Made by a program: the position numbers and the translations under genes. The notes under the pieces are model-generated. The model was not told the DNA's origin and made no database searches. It saw nothing but the letters and a program-made list of their open reading frames with translations. DNA of 64,000 bases from Streptomyces sp. SLBN-31 (GTDB lineage Bacteria > Actinomycetota > Actinomycetes > Streptomycetales > Streptomycetaceae), in NCBI RefSeq assembly GCF_006715395.1, contig NZ_VFNC01000003.1:310001-374000 (forward strand). The letters are read 5' to 3'. Position 1 is the first letter of the stretch; each line of letters starts with the position of its first letter. This document shows positions 45,006 through 53,927 of this stretch, in pieces.

Positions 45006-45854
45006 GAGTTGAGCGGTGAGGGCGGACAGCAGGCGGACCACTCCGGCCGGTCCGTCGACCACCAGGTCCGCCCTCCGGCTCAGCTCCGTCACCTCGTCGC
45101 TGCCGCTGCACACCAGCAGCCCCGGCGTGCCCTCGGAGCGCAGTGAGTCCACCGCCGCGTAGGCCGGCAGGTCGCCCAGGTCGTCGCCCGCGTACAGCAC
45201 CGCCGACGCGCCGGTCTCGCGGACGTACCGGGTGAGCGCCACGCCCTTGTCCATGCCCGGCGGGCGCAGCTCCAGGACGAGACGGCCCGGCTCGACGATC
45301 AGCCCGTGGCGGGTGGCCAGGGCGGTCAGCGGCTCGCGCAGGGCCTCGAAGGCGGCCTGGGGGTCGGCGGCGCGGCGGGTGTGCACGGCGACCGCGAACC
45401 CGCCCTTCTCCTCGATCCACGCGCCCTGTCCGGCCCCGGACCGCTCCAGCAGGCCCGGCAGTTCGGCGCGGACGGCGGCGACGCCGGGGTGCGGGGCGGG
45501 CGCGCCGACCTCGCCGCTGACCGCGTCCCAGCGCTCGGCGCCGTAGTGGCCGAGGACCACCAGGTGCTCCAGGCCCGGGACGCCCGCGAAACCGCCGTGC
45601 CGGACGGCGACCTCGGCCGGCCGGCCGGTGACCACCGCCACGGAGGCGACCTTCGGGGCGAGGGCGGCCAGCGCGGGAACGGCGTCCGGGTGGGCGCGGG
45701 CCTGTTCGGGGTCGGGAACGATCGGCGCGAGGGTGCCGTCGAAGTCGAAGGCCAGCACCGCCTTCCCGGGATCGTCGAGAATCGCGGCGAGCCCCTCCCG
45801 CCCGGCCCGCGTGACGGGCGTCGGCAGGGGGTCCGTGTCCGTGTGGGTGCCCAT
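45000..45854 (-). CDS. otsB: trehalose-phosphatase
   Basis: A 284-residue HAD-type phosphatase that removes phosphate from trehalose 6-phosphate. AFDFDGTLAPIVPDP is motif I with both aspartates, VVTGRPAEV motif II, and GDDLGDLPAYAAV motif IV. ATG 45854 is clear. Its stop lies inside the tandem repeat array. It converges with otsA; the two are not co-transcribed, unlike many otsBA operons. Confidence 0.94.
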   Translation of the reverse strand: MGTHTDTDPLPTPVTRAGREGLAAILDDPGKAVLAFDFDGTLAPIVPDPEQARAHPDAVPALAALAPKVASVAVVTGRPAEVAVRHGGFAGVPGLEHLVVLGHYGAERWDAVSGEVGAPAPHPGVAAVRAELPGLLERSGAGQGAWIEEKGGFAVAVHTRRAADPQAAFEALREPLTALATRHGLIVEPGRLVLELRPPGMDKGVALTRYVRETGASAVLYAGDDLGDLPAYAAVDSLRSEGTPGLLVCSGSDEVTELSRRADLVVDGPAGVVRLLSALTAQLG

Positions 45855-45914
45855 ACGGGGACCCTAACCGCGATGGGGCGAGGCATGCGCGGCTCACGGG
45901 ATGCGCGGAAACCG

Positions 45915-46148
45915 TCAGCGCTCGGACCGCCGCCGCTCCCGCACCCTTCTCAGCCTGTTCACCGTCACCGGGTCGTGGGCGAGGGCCCGCTCGTCGTCCA
46001 GGAGGGCGTTCAGGAGCTGGTAGTAGCGGACGGGGGCCAGGCCCAGCTCCTCCCGTATGGCGCGCTCCTTGGCGCCGGGGCCGGGAAAGCCCCGGCGCTC
46101 CAGGGCGAGGACGGCCCGCTCACGCTCCCCCAGCTGCTCCGGTTCCAT
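45915..46148 (-). CDS. DUF3263 helix-turn-helix protein
   Basis: A 77-residue small protein of the actinobacterial DUF3263 family. The GERERAVLALERRGFPGPGAKERAIREELGLAPVRYYQLLNALLDD stretch looks like a sigma-70 region-4-type helix-turn-helix. The ATG at 46148 (MEPEQL) gives the family length. It lies between otsB and the solute-binding protein in the same orientation. Role unknown, probably DNA binding. Confidence 0.8.
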   Translation of the reverse strand: MEPEQLGERERAVLALERRGFPGPGAKERAIREELGLAPVRYYQLLNALLDDERALAHDPVTVNRLRRVRERRRSER

Positions 46149-46178
46149 ACGGCGAACCGTAGCCCCCGCCACTGACAG

Positions 46179-47444
46179 TCAGTCCGCGCTCTCCGCCGTC
46201 GACGCCGTCGCCTGGAGCTGGGAGAGGGTGGCGGCGGGGCTGCCGTTGGCCCCGACCGCCTGGCCTATCCGCTTCTTCACCGCCGCGCTGACCGCCGCCC
46301 AGGACCTCTTGCCGACCGGGTACAGCTCCGACTGCGGAAGCTCGTCCAGGAACGGCTTGAGATCGGCGTCCCGTTCGTCCGAGCTCATCACCTCGGACGC
46401 CGAGTTGGTGACCGGCAGCAGGTCGTACTCGCGCGAGAAGGCCAGGACGTTCTTCTCGTCGTAGACGAAGTCGAGGAAGTCGCCGACCTGCTGCGCGTGG
46501 CCGTTCTTCTTGAAGGCCATCATCCAGTCGGCCACGCCCATCGAGGTGCTGCTCCGCCCGCCCGAGCCGGGCATCGGCACCATGCCGAACTTCACGCCCT
46601 TCTTCGCGGCGATCTTCATCAGCGAGGGGTGGCCGTTGAGCATGCCGACCTCACCCTTGGCGAAGGCGGAGAACGCGGCGGCGCGGTTGAGGTTGCCGGG
46701 CGCGACCGGCCCGGTCAGCCCCTTGCCGACAAGGTCGTCCTTGAGCCAGTCGAAGGTGGCGACGTTCTGTGCCGAATCGATTCCGTAGGACCCGACGGTG
46801 TCGGTGTAGCCGCCGCCACCGCTGAGCATCCACTGCATCGTCTCGGCCTGCGCCTCCTCCGGGCCGAGCGGCAGCGCGTACGGGTACTTCACGCCGCGCG
46901 CCTTGAGCGCCGCGGCGTCGGCGGCGAGCTGCTTCCACGTCTTCGGCGGGGTCAGGCCGGCGTTCGCGAAGAGGGTCTTGTTGTAGAAGAGCAACCGCGT
47001 CGAGGCCGCGAACGGCATCCCGTACTGCACGCCCTTGACCTGTCCCGCGGTGGCCAGCTGGGAGGCGAAGTCGGCCTGGGTGCTGATGGAGAGCAGGTCG
47101 TCGGCCGTGTAGAGCTCGTCCTTCGCGGCGTAGTCGGCGTACGCGCCGATCTGCGCCATGTCGGGGGCCTTGCCGGCGTCGACCATCTCCTTGACCTTGC
47201 GGTCGACGTCGTTCCAGGAGTAGACGGTGACGTCGACCTTCACGCCCGAGTGCTTGCTCTCGTACTCCTTCACCAGCTTGTCCCAGTACTTCTGGGAGCC
47301 GTTGGCGGCGGAGTCGCCGTAGTCCGCCGCGACCAGTCTCAGGGTGACGTCTCCCGAACCGCCGGTGACACCGCAGCCCCCGAGGGTCGCCGTCATCCCC
47401 AGCGCGGCGACCGCCGCGACCGTTCCCGCCTTGCGCCGCTGCAC
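46179..47444 (-). CDS. extracellular sugar-binding lipoprotein
   Basis: A 421-residue family 1 solute-binding protein for an ABC sugar importer. The N-terminus is basic and ends in a lipobox LGGC (Cys about residue 24). YSWNDVDRKVKEMVDAGKAPDMAQIGAYADY and the F-N-K domain text fit the family. GTG 47444 is preferred; TTG 47462 is possible. No permease or ATPase gene is beside it, so it uses a remote or shared importer. It diverges from nagK across two dre sites, so N-acetylglucosamine or chito-oligosaccharide binding is likely. Confidence 0.88.
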   Translation of the reverse strand: MQRRKAGTVAAVAALGMTATLGGCGVTGGSGDVTLRLVAADYGDSAANGSQKYWDKLVKEYESKHSGVKVDVTVYSWNDVDRKVKEMVDAGKAPDMAQIGAYADYAAKDELYTADDLLSISTQADFASQLATAGQVKGVQYGMPFAASTRLLFYNKTLFANAGLTPPKTWKQLAADAAALKARGVKYPYALPLGPEEAQAETMQWMLSGGGGYTDTVGSYGIDSAQNVATFDWLKDDLVGKGLTGPVAPGNLNRAAAFSAFAKGEVGMLNGHPSLMKIAAKKGVKFGMVPMPGSGGRSSTSMGVADWMMAFKKNGHAQQVGDFLDFVYDEKNVLAFSREYDLLPVTNSASEVMSSDERDADLKPFLDELPQSELYPVGKRSWAAVSAAVKKRIGQAVGANGSPAATLSQLQATASTAESAD

Positions 47445-47493
47445 TGCTACGCCACGCTCCAACTGTCTCGCCGTTCAATATGTGGACTCTCTA

Positions 47494-47505
47494 AGGTCTA
47501 CACCA
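47494..47505. promoter_or_regulatory. dre-like DasR site 1
   Basis: AGGTCTACACCA, within AAGGTCTACACCACG. Close to the DasR consensus TGGTCTAGACCA. It sits between the divergent binding-protein and nagK genes, about 49 bp from the nagK start. Confidence 0.75.
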
Positions 47506-47511
47506 CGCAAG

Positions 47512-47523
47512 TGGACTAGACCT
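47512..47523. promoter_or_regulatory. dre-like DasR site 2
   Basis: TGGACTAGACCT, within AGTGGACTAGACCTCT; two mismatches to TGGTCTAGACCA. Six bases from site 1, and about 31 bp before nagK. Two adjacent sites suggest tight DasR control. Confidence 0.78.
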
Positions 47524-47553
47524 CTCAAGGGTAGTGGGGTCACACTGTCCTCC

Positions 47554-48495
47554 GTGAGACACGTCATCGCCCTCGATGTGGGCGGCACCGGGATGAAGGC
47601 CGCCCTCGTCGGCGCGGGCGGCGAGCTGCTGCACCGGGCCCGCCGCGCGACCGGACGCGAGCGCGGGCCGGACGCCGTCGTCGAGGGCATCCTCGACTTC
47701 GCCGCCGAGCTGCGCGGGTACGGCGTCGAGCACCTCGGCGAGCCCGCCGCGGCCGCCGGGGTAGCCGTCCCGGGCATCGTCGACGAGCCGCGGGGCCTGG
47801 CCGCCTACGCCGCCAACCTCGGCTGGCGCGACGTCCCCCTGCGCGACCTGCTCTCCCACCGGCTCGGCGCGCCCGTGGCCCTCGGCCACGACGTGCGCAC
47901 CGGAGGACTCGCCGAAGGCCGCATCGGCGCGGGCCGCGGCGCCGACCGCTTCCTGTTCGTCGCCCTGGGCACCGGCATCGCGGGCGCGATCGGCATGGCG
48001 GGCCGAGTGGAGTCTGGCGCACACGGCTTCGCCGGAGAGATCGGCCACATCGTCGTACGGCCCGCGGGGACCCCCTGTCCGTGCGGCCAGTCCGGCTGCC
48101 TGGAGCGGTACGCCTCCGCGGCGGCCGTCGGCCAGGCGTGGGCGAAGGCCTGCGGCGACCCGGACGCGGACGCCGCCGACTGCGCGCGGGCCGTCACGTC
48201 CGGCGACCCGAACGCCGTCCGGATCTGGCAGGGCGCGATCGACGCCCTCGCCGACGGCCTGCTGACCGCCCTCACCCTGCTGGACCCGCGCACCCTGATC
48301 ATCGGTGGCGGCCTGGCCGAGGCGGGGGAAACCTTGTTCACACCGCTGCGGGAGGCCGTCGAACGCCGGGTGACCTTCCAGAAACTCCCGTCGATCGTCC
48401 CCGCGGGACTGGGGGACACGGCGGGCTGTCTCGGTGCCGGGCTGCTGGCCTGGGACCTGTTGACCACAACCGACCGTACGGAGGTAACCACCTGA
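47554..48495 (+). CDS. nagK: N-acetylglucosamine kinase, ROK family
   Basis: A 313-residue ROK sugar kinase. DVGGTGMKAALV is the ATP phosphate loop, and CPCGQSGCLE is the ROK zinc motif near residues 173-182. GEIGHIVV sits just before it. Paired with nagA (overlap by one base in TGATG) it phosphorylates imported N-acetylglucosamine, then NagA deacetylates it. GTG 47554 has no strong ribosome site, so the message may be nearly leaderless. Two DasR-type sites upstream fit control by glucosamine-6-phosphate. Confidence 0.92.
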   Translation: MRHVIALDVGGTGMKAALVGAGGELLHRARRATGRERGPDAVVEGILDFAAELRGYGVEHLGEPAAAAGVAVPGIVDEPRGLAAYAANLGWRDVPLRDLLSHRLGAPVALGHDVRTGGLAEGRIGAGRGADRFLFVALGTGIAGAIGMAGRVESGAHGFAGEIGHIVVRPAGTPCPCGQSGCLERYASAAAVGQAWAKACGDPDADAADCARAVTSGDPNAVRIWQGAIDALADGLLTALTLLDPRTLIIGGGLAEAGETLFTPLREAVERRVTFQKLPSIVPAGLGDTAGCLGAGLLAWDLLTTTDRTEVTT

Positions 48496-49640
48496 TGGGT
48501 TCTCGCAAGGTTCTCGCCGGTGCCCGGGTGGTGCTCCCCACCGGGGTCGTGCACGACGGCCGCGTCATCGTCGACGGCACGCGGATCGTCGGCGCGGCTT
48601 CCGAAGACGCCGACGTCGTCGACGTGACCGGCCACTGGCTGGTGCCCGGCTTCGTCGACATCCACAACCACGGGGGTGGCGGGGCCTCCTTCACCTCCGG
48701 CACGGTCGAGGACGTCCTCCACGGCATCCACACCCACCGCCTGCACGGCACCACCACCCTCGTCGCCTCGACCGTCACCGGGGACATGGACTTCCTCGCC
48801 CAGCGCGCCGGGCTGCTCAGCGAACTCGCCGAGCAGGGCGACATCGCCGGCATCCACTTCGAGGGCCCCTTCATCTCGCCCTGCCGCAAGGGCGCGCACT
48901 CCGAGGAACTCCTGCGCGACCCCGACCCCGCCGAGGTCCGCAAGCTGATCGACGCGGCGCGCGGCAGGGCCAGGATGGTCACCCTGGCCACCGAGCTGCC
49001 GGGCGGCCTCGACTCCGTACGCCTCCTCGTCGAGCACGGCGTCATCGCGGCGGTCGGGCACACCGACGCGACGTACGAGCAGACGGTGCAGGCCATCGAC
49101 GCCGGCGCCACGGTCGCCACGCACCTCTTCAACGCCATGCCGGCCCTCGGCCACCGCACCCCGGGCCCGATCGCCGCCCTCCTGGAGGACGAGCGGATCA
49201 CCGTCGAGCTCATCGACGACGGCACCCATCTGCACCCGGCCGCGCTCCAGTTGGCCTTCCACCGCGCAGGCGCGGGACGCGTGGCCTTCATCACGGACGC
49301 CATGGACGCGGCCGGCTTCGGCGACGGCAGGTACATGCTCGGCCCGCTGGAGGTGGAGGTCAGCGAGGGCGTCGCACGCCTGGTGGAGGGCGGTTCGATC
49401 GCCGGGTCCACCCTCACCCTGGACCGCGCGTTCAAACGGGCGGTGACCGTCGACAGGCTCCCGATCGAGGACGTGGTCGCCGCGATCTCCGCCAACCCCG
49501 CCCGGCTGCTGGGCATGGACGACCGGATCGGCTCGCTGGAGCCCGGCAAGGACGCCGACCTGGTGCTGCTGGACCAGCAATTCGACCTCAAGGGCGTGAT
49601 GCGCCGGGGTGAATGGGTGGTCGATCCACAACTGGGGTGA
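48495..49640 (+). CDS. nagA: N-acetylglucosamine-6-phosphate deacetylase
   Basis: A 381-residue amidohydrolase giving glucosamine 6-phosphate. Metal ligands are FVDIHNHGG (His57, His59), HFEGPFIS (Glu), AVGHTDATY and THLFNAM; the catalytic aspartate is in FITDAMDAAG. GGAGG lies nine bases before the ATG, which overlaps the nagK stop. It handles products of the chitin route and of MurQ (33148). In S. coelicolor the same gene pair is DasR-controlled. Confidence 0.96.
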   Translation: MGSRKVLAGARVVLPTGVVHDGRVIVDGTRIVGAASEDADVVDVTGHWLVPGFVDIHNHGGGGASFTSGTVEDVLHGIHTHRLHGTTTLVASTVTGDMDFLAQRAGLLSELAEQGDIAGIHFEGPFISPCRKGAHSEELLRDPDPAEVRKLIDAARGRARMVTLATELPGGLDSVRLLVEHGVIAAVGHTDATYEQTVQAIDAGATVATHLFNAMPALGHRTPGPIAALLEDERITVELIDDGTHLHPAALQLAFHRAGAGRVAFITDAMDAAGFGDGRYMLGPLEVEVSEGVARLVEGGSIAGSTLTLDRAFKRAVTVDRLPIEDVVAAISANPARLLGMDDRIGSLEPGKDADLVLLDQQFDLKGVMRRGEWVVDPQLG

Positions 49641-49744
49641 TGTGTCCGGGTGTTGAGTGCGGCGGTCGTCCTGCGAAAATATGACGGCCGCCGTACGTCC
49701 GGTCGGCACGCATCGGCAACAGTCTTCGGGGGAGGTCGGCCCAG

Positions 49745-50674
49745 GTGATCCTCACGGTCACGCTGAACACCGCTCTCGACATCACCTATCGCGTACGGGG
49801 TCTGCGCCCGCACGCCTCCCACCGGGTCTCCGAGGTCACCGAACGACCCGGCGGCAAGGGCCTGAACGTGGCCCGCGTGCTCGCGGCCCTCGGTCACGAG
49901 GTGACGGTCACCGGCTTCACGGGCGGCGCGACCGGCCGCAGCGTCCAGGAGCGGCTCACCGGCACGCCCCGGGTGGTGGACGCGCTCGTCCCGGTCGGCG
50001 GCCCGACCCGGCGCACGATCGCCGTGGTCGACGAGCGAACCGGCGACACGACCCAGCTCAACGAACCCGGCCCCACGGTCACACCCGCCGAGTGGGCGGC
50101 CTTCCAGGAGGTCTACGAGGACCTGCTGCCGTCGATGTCGGCGGTGGCCCTGTGCGGCAGCCTGCCGCCCGGGGTGCCGGTCGGCGCGTACGCGGGCCTG
50201 GTCCGCACGGCGAAGGCGGCCGGCGTCCCCGTGCTGCTCGACACCAGCGGGGAGCCGCTGCGCCGCGGGGTCGCCGCGCGCCCCGACCTGATCAAGCCCA
50301 ACGCCGACGAACTGGCCGAACTCACCGGCTCCCACGAACCGCTGCGCGCCACGCAGGACGTGCGGCGCAGGGGTGCCCGGGCGGTGGTCGCCTCACTGGG
50401 CAAGGCGGGACTCCTGGCGGCGGCTCCCGAGGGCCGCTGGCGTGCCGTCCCACCGGCCGCCGTCCATGGCAACCCGACGGGCGCCGGCGACTCAGTGGTG
50501 GCGGGCCTGCTGTCCGGCCTGGTGGAGCAACTCCCCTGGCCGGACCGCCTGGCCCGCGCCGTCGCCCTGTCCTCGGCGACCGTACTGGCCCAGACGGCCG
50601 GCGAGTTCGACCACACGACCTACGAGGACCTGCTGGGCCGGGTAACCGTTTCGATGGAGACCAGTGCCGCATAA
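49745..50674 (+). CDS. PfkB-family sugar kinase (1-phosphofructokinase/tagatose-type)
   Basis: A 309-residue ribokinase-fold hexose kinase. ALDITYRVRGL and GGKGLNVARVLAALG are the N-terminal marks of the 1-phosphofructokinase group; GNPTGAGDSVVAGLL holds the catalytic aspartate. GTG 49745 has GGAGG upstream. Its place after nagKA suggests amino-sugar or fructose use, but no PTS partner is beside it. A 104-bp gap separates it from nagA, so co-regulation is not certain. Confidence 0.9.
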   Translation: MILTVTLNTALDITYRVRGLRPHASHRVSEVTERPGGKGLNVARVLAALGHEVTVTGFTGGATGRSVQERLTGTPRVVDALVPVGGPTRRTIAVVDERTGDTTQLNEPGPTVTPAEWAAFQEVYEDLLPSMSAVALCGSLPPGVPVGAYAGLVRTAKAAGVPVLLDTSGEPLRRGVAARPDLIKPNADELAELTGSHEPLRATQDVRRRGARAVVASLGKAGLLAAAPEGRWRAVPPAAVHGNPTGAGDSVVAGLLSGLVEQLPWPDRLARAVALSSATVLAQTAGEFDHTTYEDLLGRVTVSMETSAA

Positions 50675-50833
50675 GGCGTGAGTCGGCTAAACGACTTCCC
50701 GGCAGCTTCGCTTTTCGCCGGGAAGCGACCCTTTCCGGCCAACCGCAAGAATATCGCTTTCTCGTCACCCATTAAGACACCTAAAATCCTTTCCCATTCA
50801 CCCTTTACCGCGAAAGAGCCAGGAAGAGGAAAA

Positions 50834-51145
50834 ATGAATAAAGCACTCGGGCAACTAACACCGCCACCACGGCCTTGGCACTGACTGCGATCATGACGTC
50901 CCCGGCGCAAGCCGCGAGTACAGCAGGCTGCGCGACCACGGGCGCTTCAGGCGGTGTCAAGATCAGCAACTGGCCAGGCCCCGGAGCCACTGTGGGACTG
51001 ACGTTCAACTTGATAGACACGCTGGGGGACGACCATCATGTCCGTATCAGACTCGTAAGCGAACAGTCCGGCGGCAACAAGGTTTACTGGCCTTGGCGCA
51101 AGAACTACGACGGAGTAAATACGACCAAGACGTGGGCAGGAACGG
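50834..51145 (+). pseudogene. broken small secreted protein gene
   Basis: The ATG at 50834 has a strong AGGAAGAGGA site, but its frame stops after 16 codons. One base shift later the other frame reads ATNTATTALALTAIMTSPAQAAS, a perfect signal peptide, then GVKISNWPGPGATVGLTFNLIDTLGDDHH...YWPWRKNYDG. This second part looks like a small Streptomyces secreted beta protein. The 3' end also lacks a stop and runs into the terminator stem. So it is frameshifted near codon 6 and cut off at its end. The leader is AT-rich for this genome. Confidence 0.7.
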
Positions 51146-51193
51146 GCAGAGCCCCGCCATCTCGACGGAGACGGCGGGGCTCTGCCCGTTCCT
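51138..51193. terminator. 21-bp perfect bidirectional terminator
   Basis: A perfect 21-bp stem (51138-51158 with 51173-51193) and a 14-base loop, with core GGGCAGAGCCCCGCC. It abuts the stop of the minus gene (51193-51195) and ends the broken plus gene. Confidence 0.93.
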
Positions 51194-52140
51194 CAGCTAC
51201 CGACCCACCCCTTCACCAACCACAGCTGGTCGATCAGGGCGTCGCACTGGTTGCCCTGCCCGCACGAGAGATTGACGGTGTTCGTGCCCTTTTTGAGCTG
51301 GACCCAGTTGTACGTCTTCGTCCAGCCCTTCTCGTAATCACCTTGCGCGGCCCCGGCCCAGTTCTTGAGGCCGACGGGCGTCTTGGAAGGCGTGCCATTG
51401 ACCGTGAGGGTGGCAGTGGCGTCCTTGCCGGGAACGCTGTAACCGACGTAGACGCTGTACTTACCGCCCGCAGGGATGTTGTCGACGGTCCAAGTGATCG
51501 AGGAACCGACGGCGTTGAACCCCGTCACATAGGTGCCGCCGTCCGACTTGGCGCCCTTGACGTCCGAGGCCCTGGTCGCGCCGCCCCCCAGCTGGAGGTC
51601 CTTCGCGTCGGTCTTCGGGAGGTCCGTCGAGGTCGCGTTGCTCGGGGACTGGCTGGGCTTGGTGTTCTGGGACGTCGTCGGGGTCGGGGAGGCGCCGCCG
51701 CCCGCCTTGTCGTCCGAGTTGCCGTTCATCATCGCCACGCCGATGCCGATGACGACCGCGGCGACCACGGCGATCGCGCCGATCAGCAGACCCTTGGTGT
51801 TCGGCCCGCGGCGACCGCCGCCCCCGCCGTGACCCGTCTGCTGGGGCGCCGTCGGGGCGCCGCCGCCGGGGAACGTCTCCGGCGCCGCGTAGTGGGCGTT
51901 CGACTGACCGTAGGCGCCCTGCTGCTGCGGCGCCTGCCCGTAGGCGGCCGTCTGCTGCTGCCCCGGGGCGGGCTGGCCGTACTGCCGCTGGCCGACCGCA
52001 CGCACCCGGTTGACGGAGTTCGGGTAGCCGTAGCCGCCGCCGGAGGGCGGCTGGGCGCCGTTGGCCTGCCCATCGGCGTAGAGGTAGCCGAACGGGTCGT
52101 CGTCCTCGGGCGTAGTGGCGCCGTTGTTGCCGGACGTCAT
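51193..52140 (-). CDS. membrane-anchored carbohydrate-binding-like protein
   Basis: A 315-residue protein. Residues 1-115 are cytoplasmic, rich in Gln, Gly and Pro. One transmembrane helix (LLIGAIAVVAAVVIGIGVAM) follows, then a Ser/Thr/Pro linker. The last 125 residues (AKDLQLGGGATRASD...LIDQLWLVKGW) are outside and look like a CBM35-type beta sandwich with a CGQGNQC disulfide pair. ATG 52140 has GAGGAG upstream. It lies 131 bp from cdgB on the same strand. It may bind wall or extracellular polysaccharide. Confidence 0.83.
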   Translation of the reverse strand: MTSGNNGATTPEDDDPFGYLYADGQANGAQPPSGGGYGYPNSVNRVRAVGQRQYGQPAPGQQQTAAYGQAPQQQGAYGQSNAHYAAPETFPGGGAPTAPQQTGHGGGGGRRGPNTKGLLIGAIAVVAAVVIGIGVAMMNGNSDDKAGGGASPTPTTSQNTKPSQSPSNATSTDLPKTDAKDLQLGGGATRASDVKGAKSDGGTYVTGFNAVGSSITWTVDNIPAGGKYSVYVGYSVPGKDATATLTVNGTPSKTPVGLKNWAGAAQGDYEKGWTKTYNWVQLKKGTNTVNLSCGQGNQCDALIDQLWLVKGWVGS

Positions 52141-52271
52141 CCCTGGGTACTCCTCAGCGGTGCGGGTCGATCGCGATTCGGGGGGTCAGACTCGCGAGCC
52201 TACCCGCTCCCCGTGCCCCAAACGGGTGACTCGGATCGCACCGTTCCGCCACCCCGGCCCTGACCTGCGGT

Positions 52272-53927
52272 TCACCCGGCCCGTCTGTGCTGTTTGGGAC
52301 GAGATCGTTTCTCTACGTACATCCGCTCGTCGGCAGACTTCAACACTTCGTCCGCAGTCATTCCGCAGTGCGCCCACCCGATGCCGAAGCTGGCGCCGAC
52401 CCGCATGGCCCGCCCGTCGACGCGGATGGGCTGGATGATCTCGTTGCGCAGGCGTACGGCCAGGTCCTGGGCGTCGGCGCGGCCGAGGCCGTCGGCGAGG
52501 ACGACGAACTCGTCACCGCCGAGCCGGGCCACCGTGTCGCCGTCGCGCACGCCCCGGGTCAGCCGCCGGGCGACCTCGATGAGGACCGCGTCACCGGCGT
52601 TGTGCCCGAACCGGTCGTTGATCGACTTGAAGCCGTCGAGGTCGCAGAAGAGGACCGCGAGCCCCTTGGTGCCGTCGTCGCGCTCGCCCTCGGGGGCGAC
52701 GGTGTGCACATGGTGGTCGAAGGCGTCGAAGGTCTCGGTGCCGCCCGGCCGGAGGTCGAAGCCGTGGCCGTTGACGTCGTAGGCGGGGTGCCCGAAGGCC
52801 GCGTCCAGGGACTCCAGGGCACCGGGGTGGGTGGCGCGCCGGCACAGCCGCGAGGACAGGCGCGAGCGCAGCTCGGCGGAGTTCGGCAGGCCGGTGAGGG
52901 AGTCGTGGGAGGCGCGGTGGGCGAGCTGCAGCTCGCGGCGCTTGCGCTCCTCTATGTCCTCGACGTGGGTGAGCAGGAACCGCGGCCCGTCGGCGGCGTC
53001 CGCGACGACACTGTTGCGCAGCGAGACCCACACGTACGTGCCGTCCCGGCGGCCCAGCCGCAGTTCCGCGCGTCCGCCCTCGGCGGAGGTCCGCAGCAGC
53101 GTGCCGATGTCCTCGGGGTGGACGAGGTCGGAGAAGGAGTAGCGGCGCATCGCGGAGGCGGGCCGGCCGAGCAGCCGGCACAGGGCGTCGTTGGTCCGCA
53201 GTATTCGGCCGTGCTGGTCGCCGCCCATCTCGGCGATGGCCATTCCGGAGGGGGCGTACTCGAAGGCCTGCCGGAAGCTCTCCTCGCTGGCCCTGAGCGC
53301 CTGCTGCTCCCTTTCGAGCCTGACGAGTGCCCGCTGCATGTTGGAGCGAAGACGCGCGTTGCTGATCGCGATGGCGGCCTGGAACGCGTACATCTGGAGC
53401 GCTTCGCGTCCCCACGCGCCCGGCCGGCGGCCGTTGCGCGGCCGGTCCACGGACAGCACGCCGATCAGCTCACCGCAGGAGCCGCCGGGCGCCGCGGGCG
53501 TGTACATCGGGGCGAAGAGCCGGTCGGAGGGGTGCCACTCGTCCTCGAAGCGGGGCGCGGGCCCGTCGGTGTACCACTGCGGCACGTCGTCGTCGTCGAG
53601 GACCCAGCCCTCGGTGTGCGATATGAAGACCAGGTCGCCCCAGTGTTCGCCCATGCTCAGCCGGCGCTCCCAGGACTCGCGGGAGCCGACGCGGCCGGTG
53701 ATCAGTGCCTCGGCCGCGGGATTGCCCGCGAACGCGGCGACGACGAGGTCGCCGTCGGGGCGGACCAGGTTGACGCACGCCAGCTCGTAGCCGAGTCCGG
53801 TGACGACGCCGTCGGCGACGGTCTGCAGCGTGTCCGCAAGACTGCGTGCGGTGTTCATGTCGGCCATGACCTGGTGCAGTTGCCGCAGGGTCGCAAGGCG
53901 GACGTAGGGCTCCGACTCGGTCTCCAT
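52272..53927 (-). CDS. cdgB: diguanylate cyclase CdgB
   Basis: A 551-residue c-di-GMP-making enzyme. An N-terminal GAF domain (about residues 25-190), a short coiled coil (ALVRLEREQQALRASEES), a PAS-PAC domain (about 205-330) and a C-terminal GGDEF domain follow in order. GGDEF is at residues 470-474 with the inhibitory RxxD site at 461-464, so product feedback is likely. ATG 53927 has GGGAGGG upstream. In S. coelicolor cdgB is a BldD target and shapes development. A perfect Crp-type palindrome lies 131 bp upstream. Confidence 0.95.
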   Translation of the reverse strand: METESEPYVRLATLRQLHQVMADMNTARSLADTLQTVADGVVTGLGYELACVNLVRPDGDLVVAAFAGNPAAEALITGRVGSRESWERRLSMGEHWGDLVFISHTEGWVLDDDDVPQWYTDGPAPRFEDEWHPSDRLFAPMYTPAAPGGSCGELIGVLSVDRPRNGRRPGAWGREALQMYAFQAAIAISNARLRSNMQRALVRLEREQQALRASEESFRQAFEYAPSGMAIAEMGGDQHGRILRTNDALCRLLGRPASAMRRYSFSDLVHPEDIGTLLRTSAEGGRAELRLGRRDGTYVWVSLRNSVVADAADGPRFLLTHVEDIEERKRRELQLAHRASHDSLTGLPNSAELRSRLSSRLCRRATHPGALESLDAAFGHPAYDVNGHGFDLRPGGTETFDAFDHHVHTVAPEGERDDGTKGLAVLFCDLDGFKSINDRFGHNAGDAVLIEVARRLTRGVRDGDTVARLGGDEFVVLADGLGRADAQDLAVRLRNEIIQPIRVDGRAMRVGASFGIGWAHCGMTADEVLKSADERMYVEKRSRPKQHRRAG

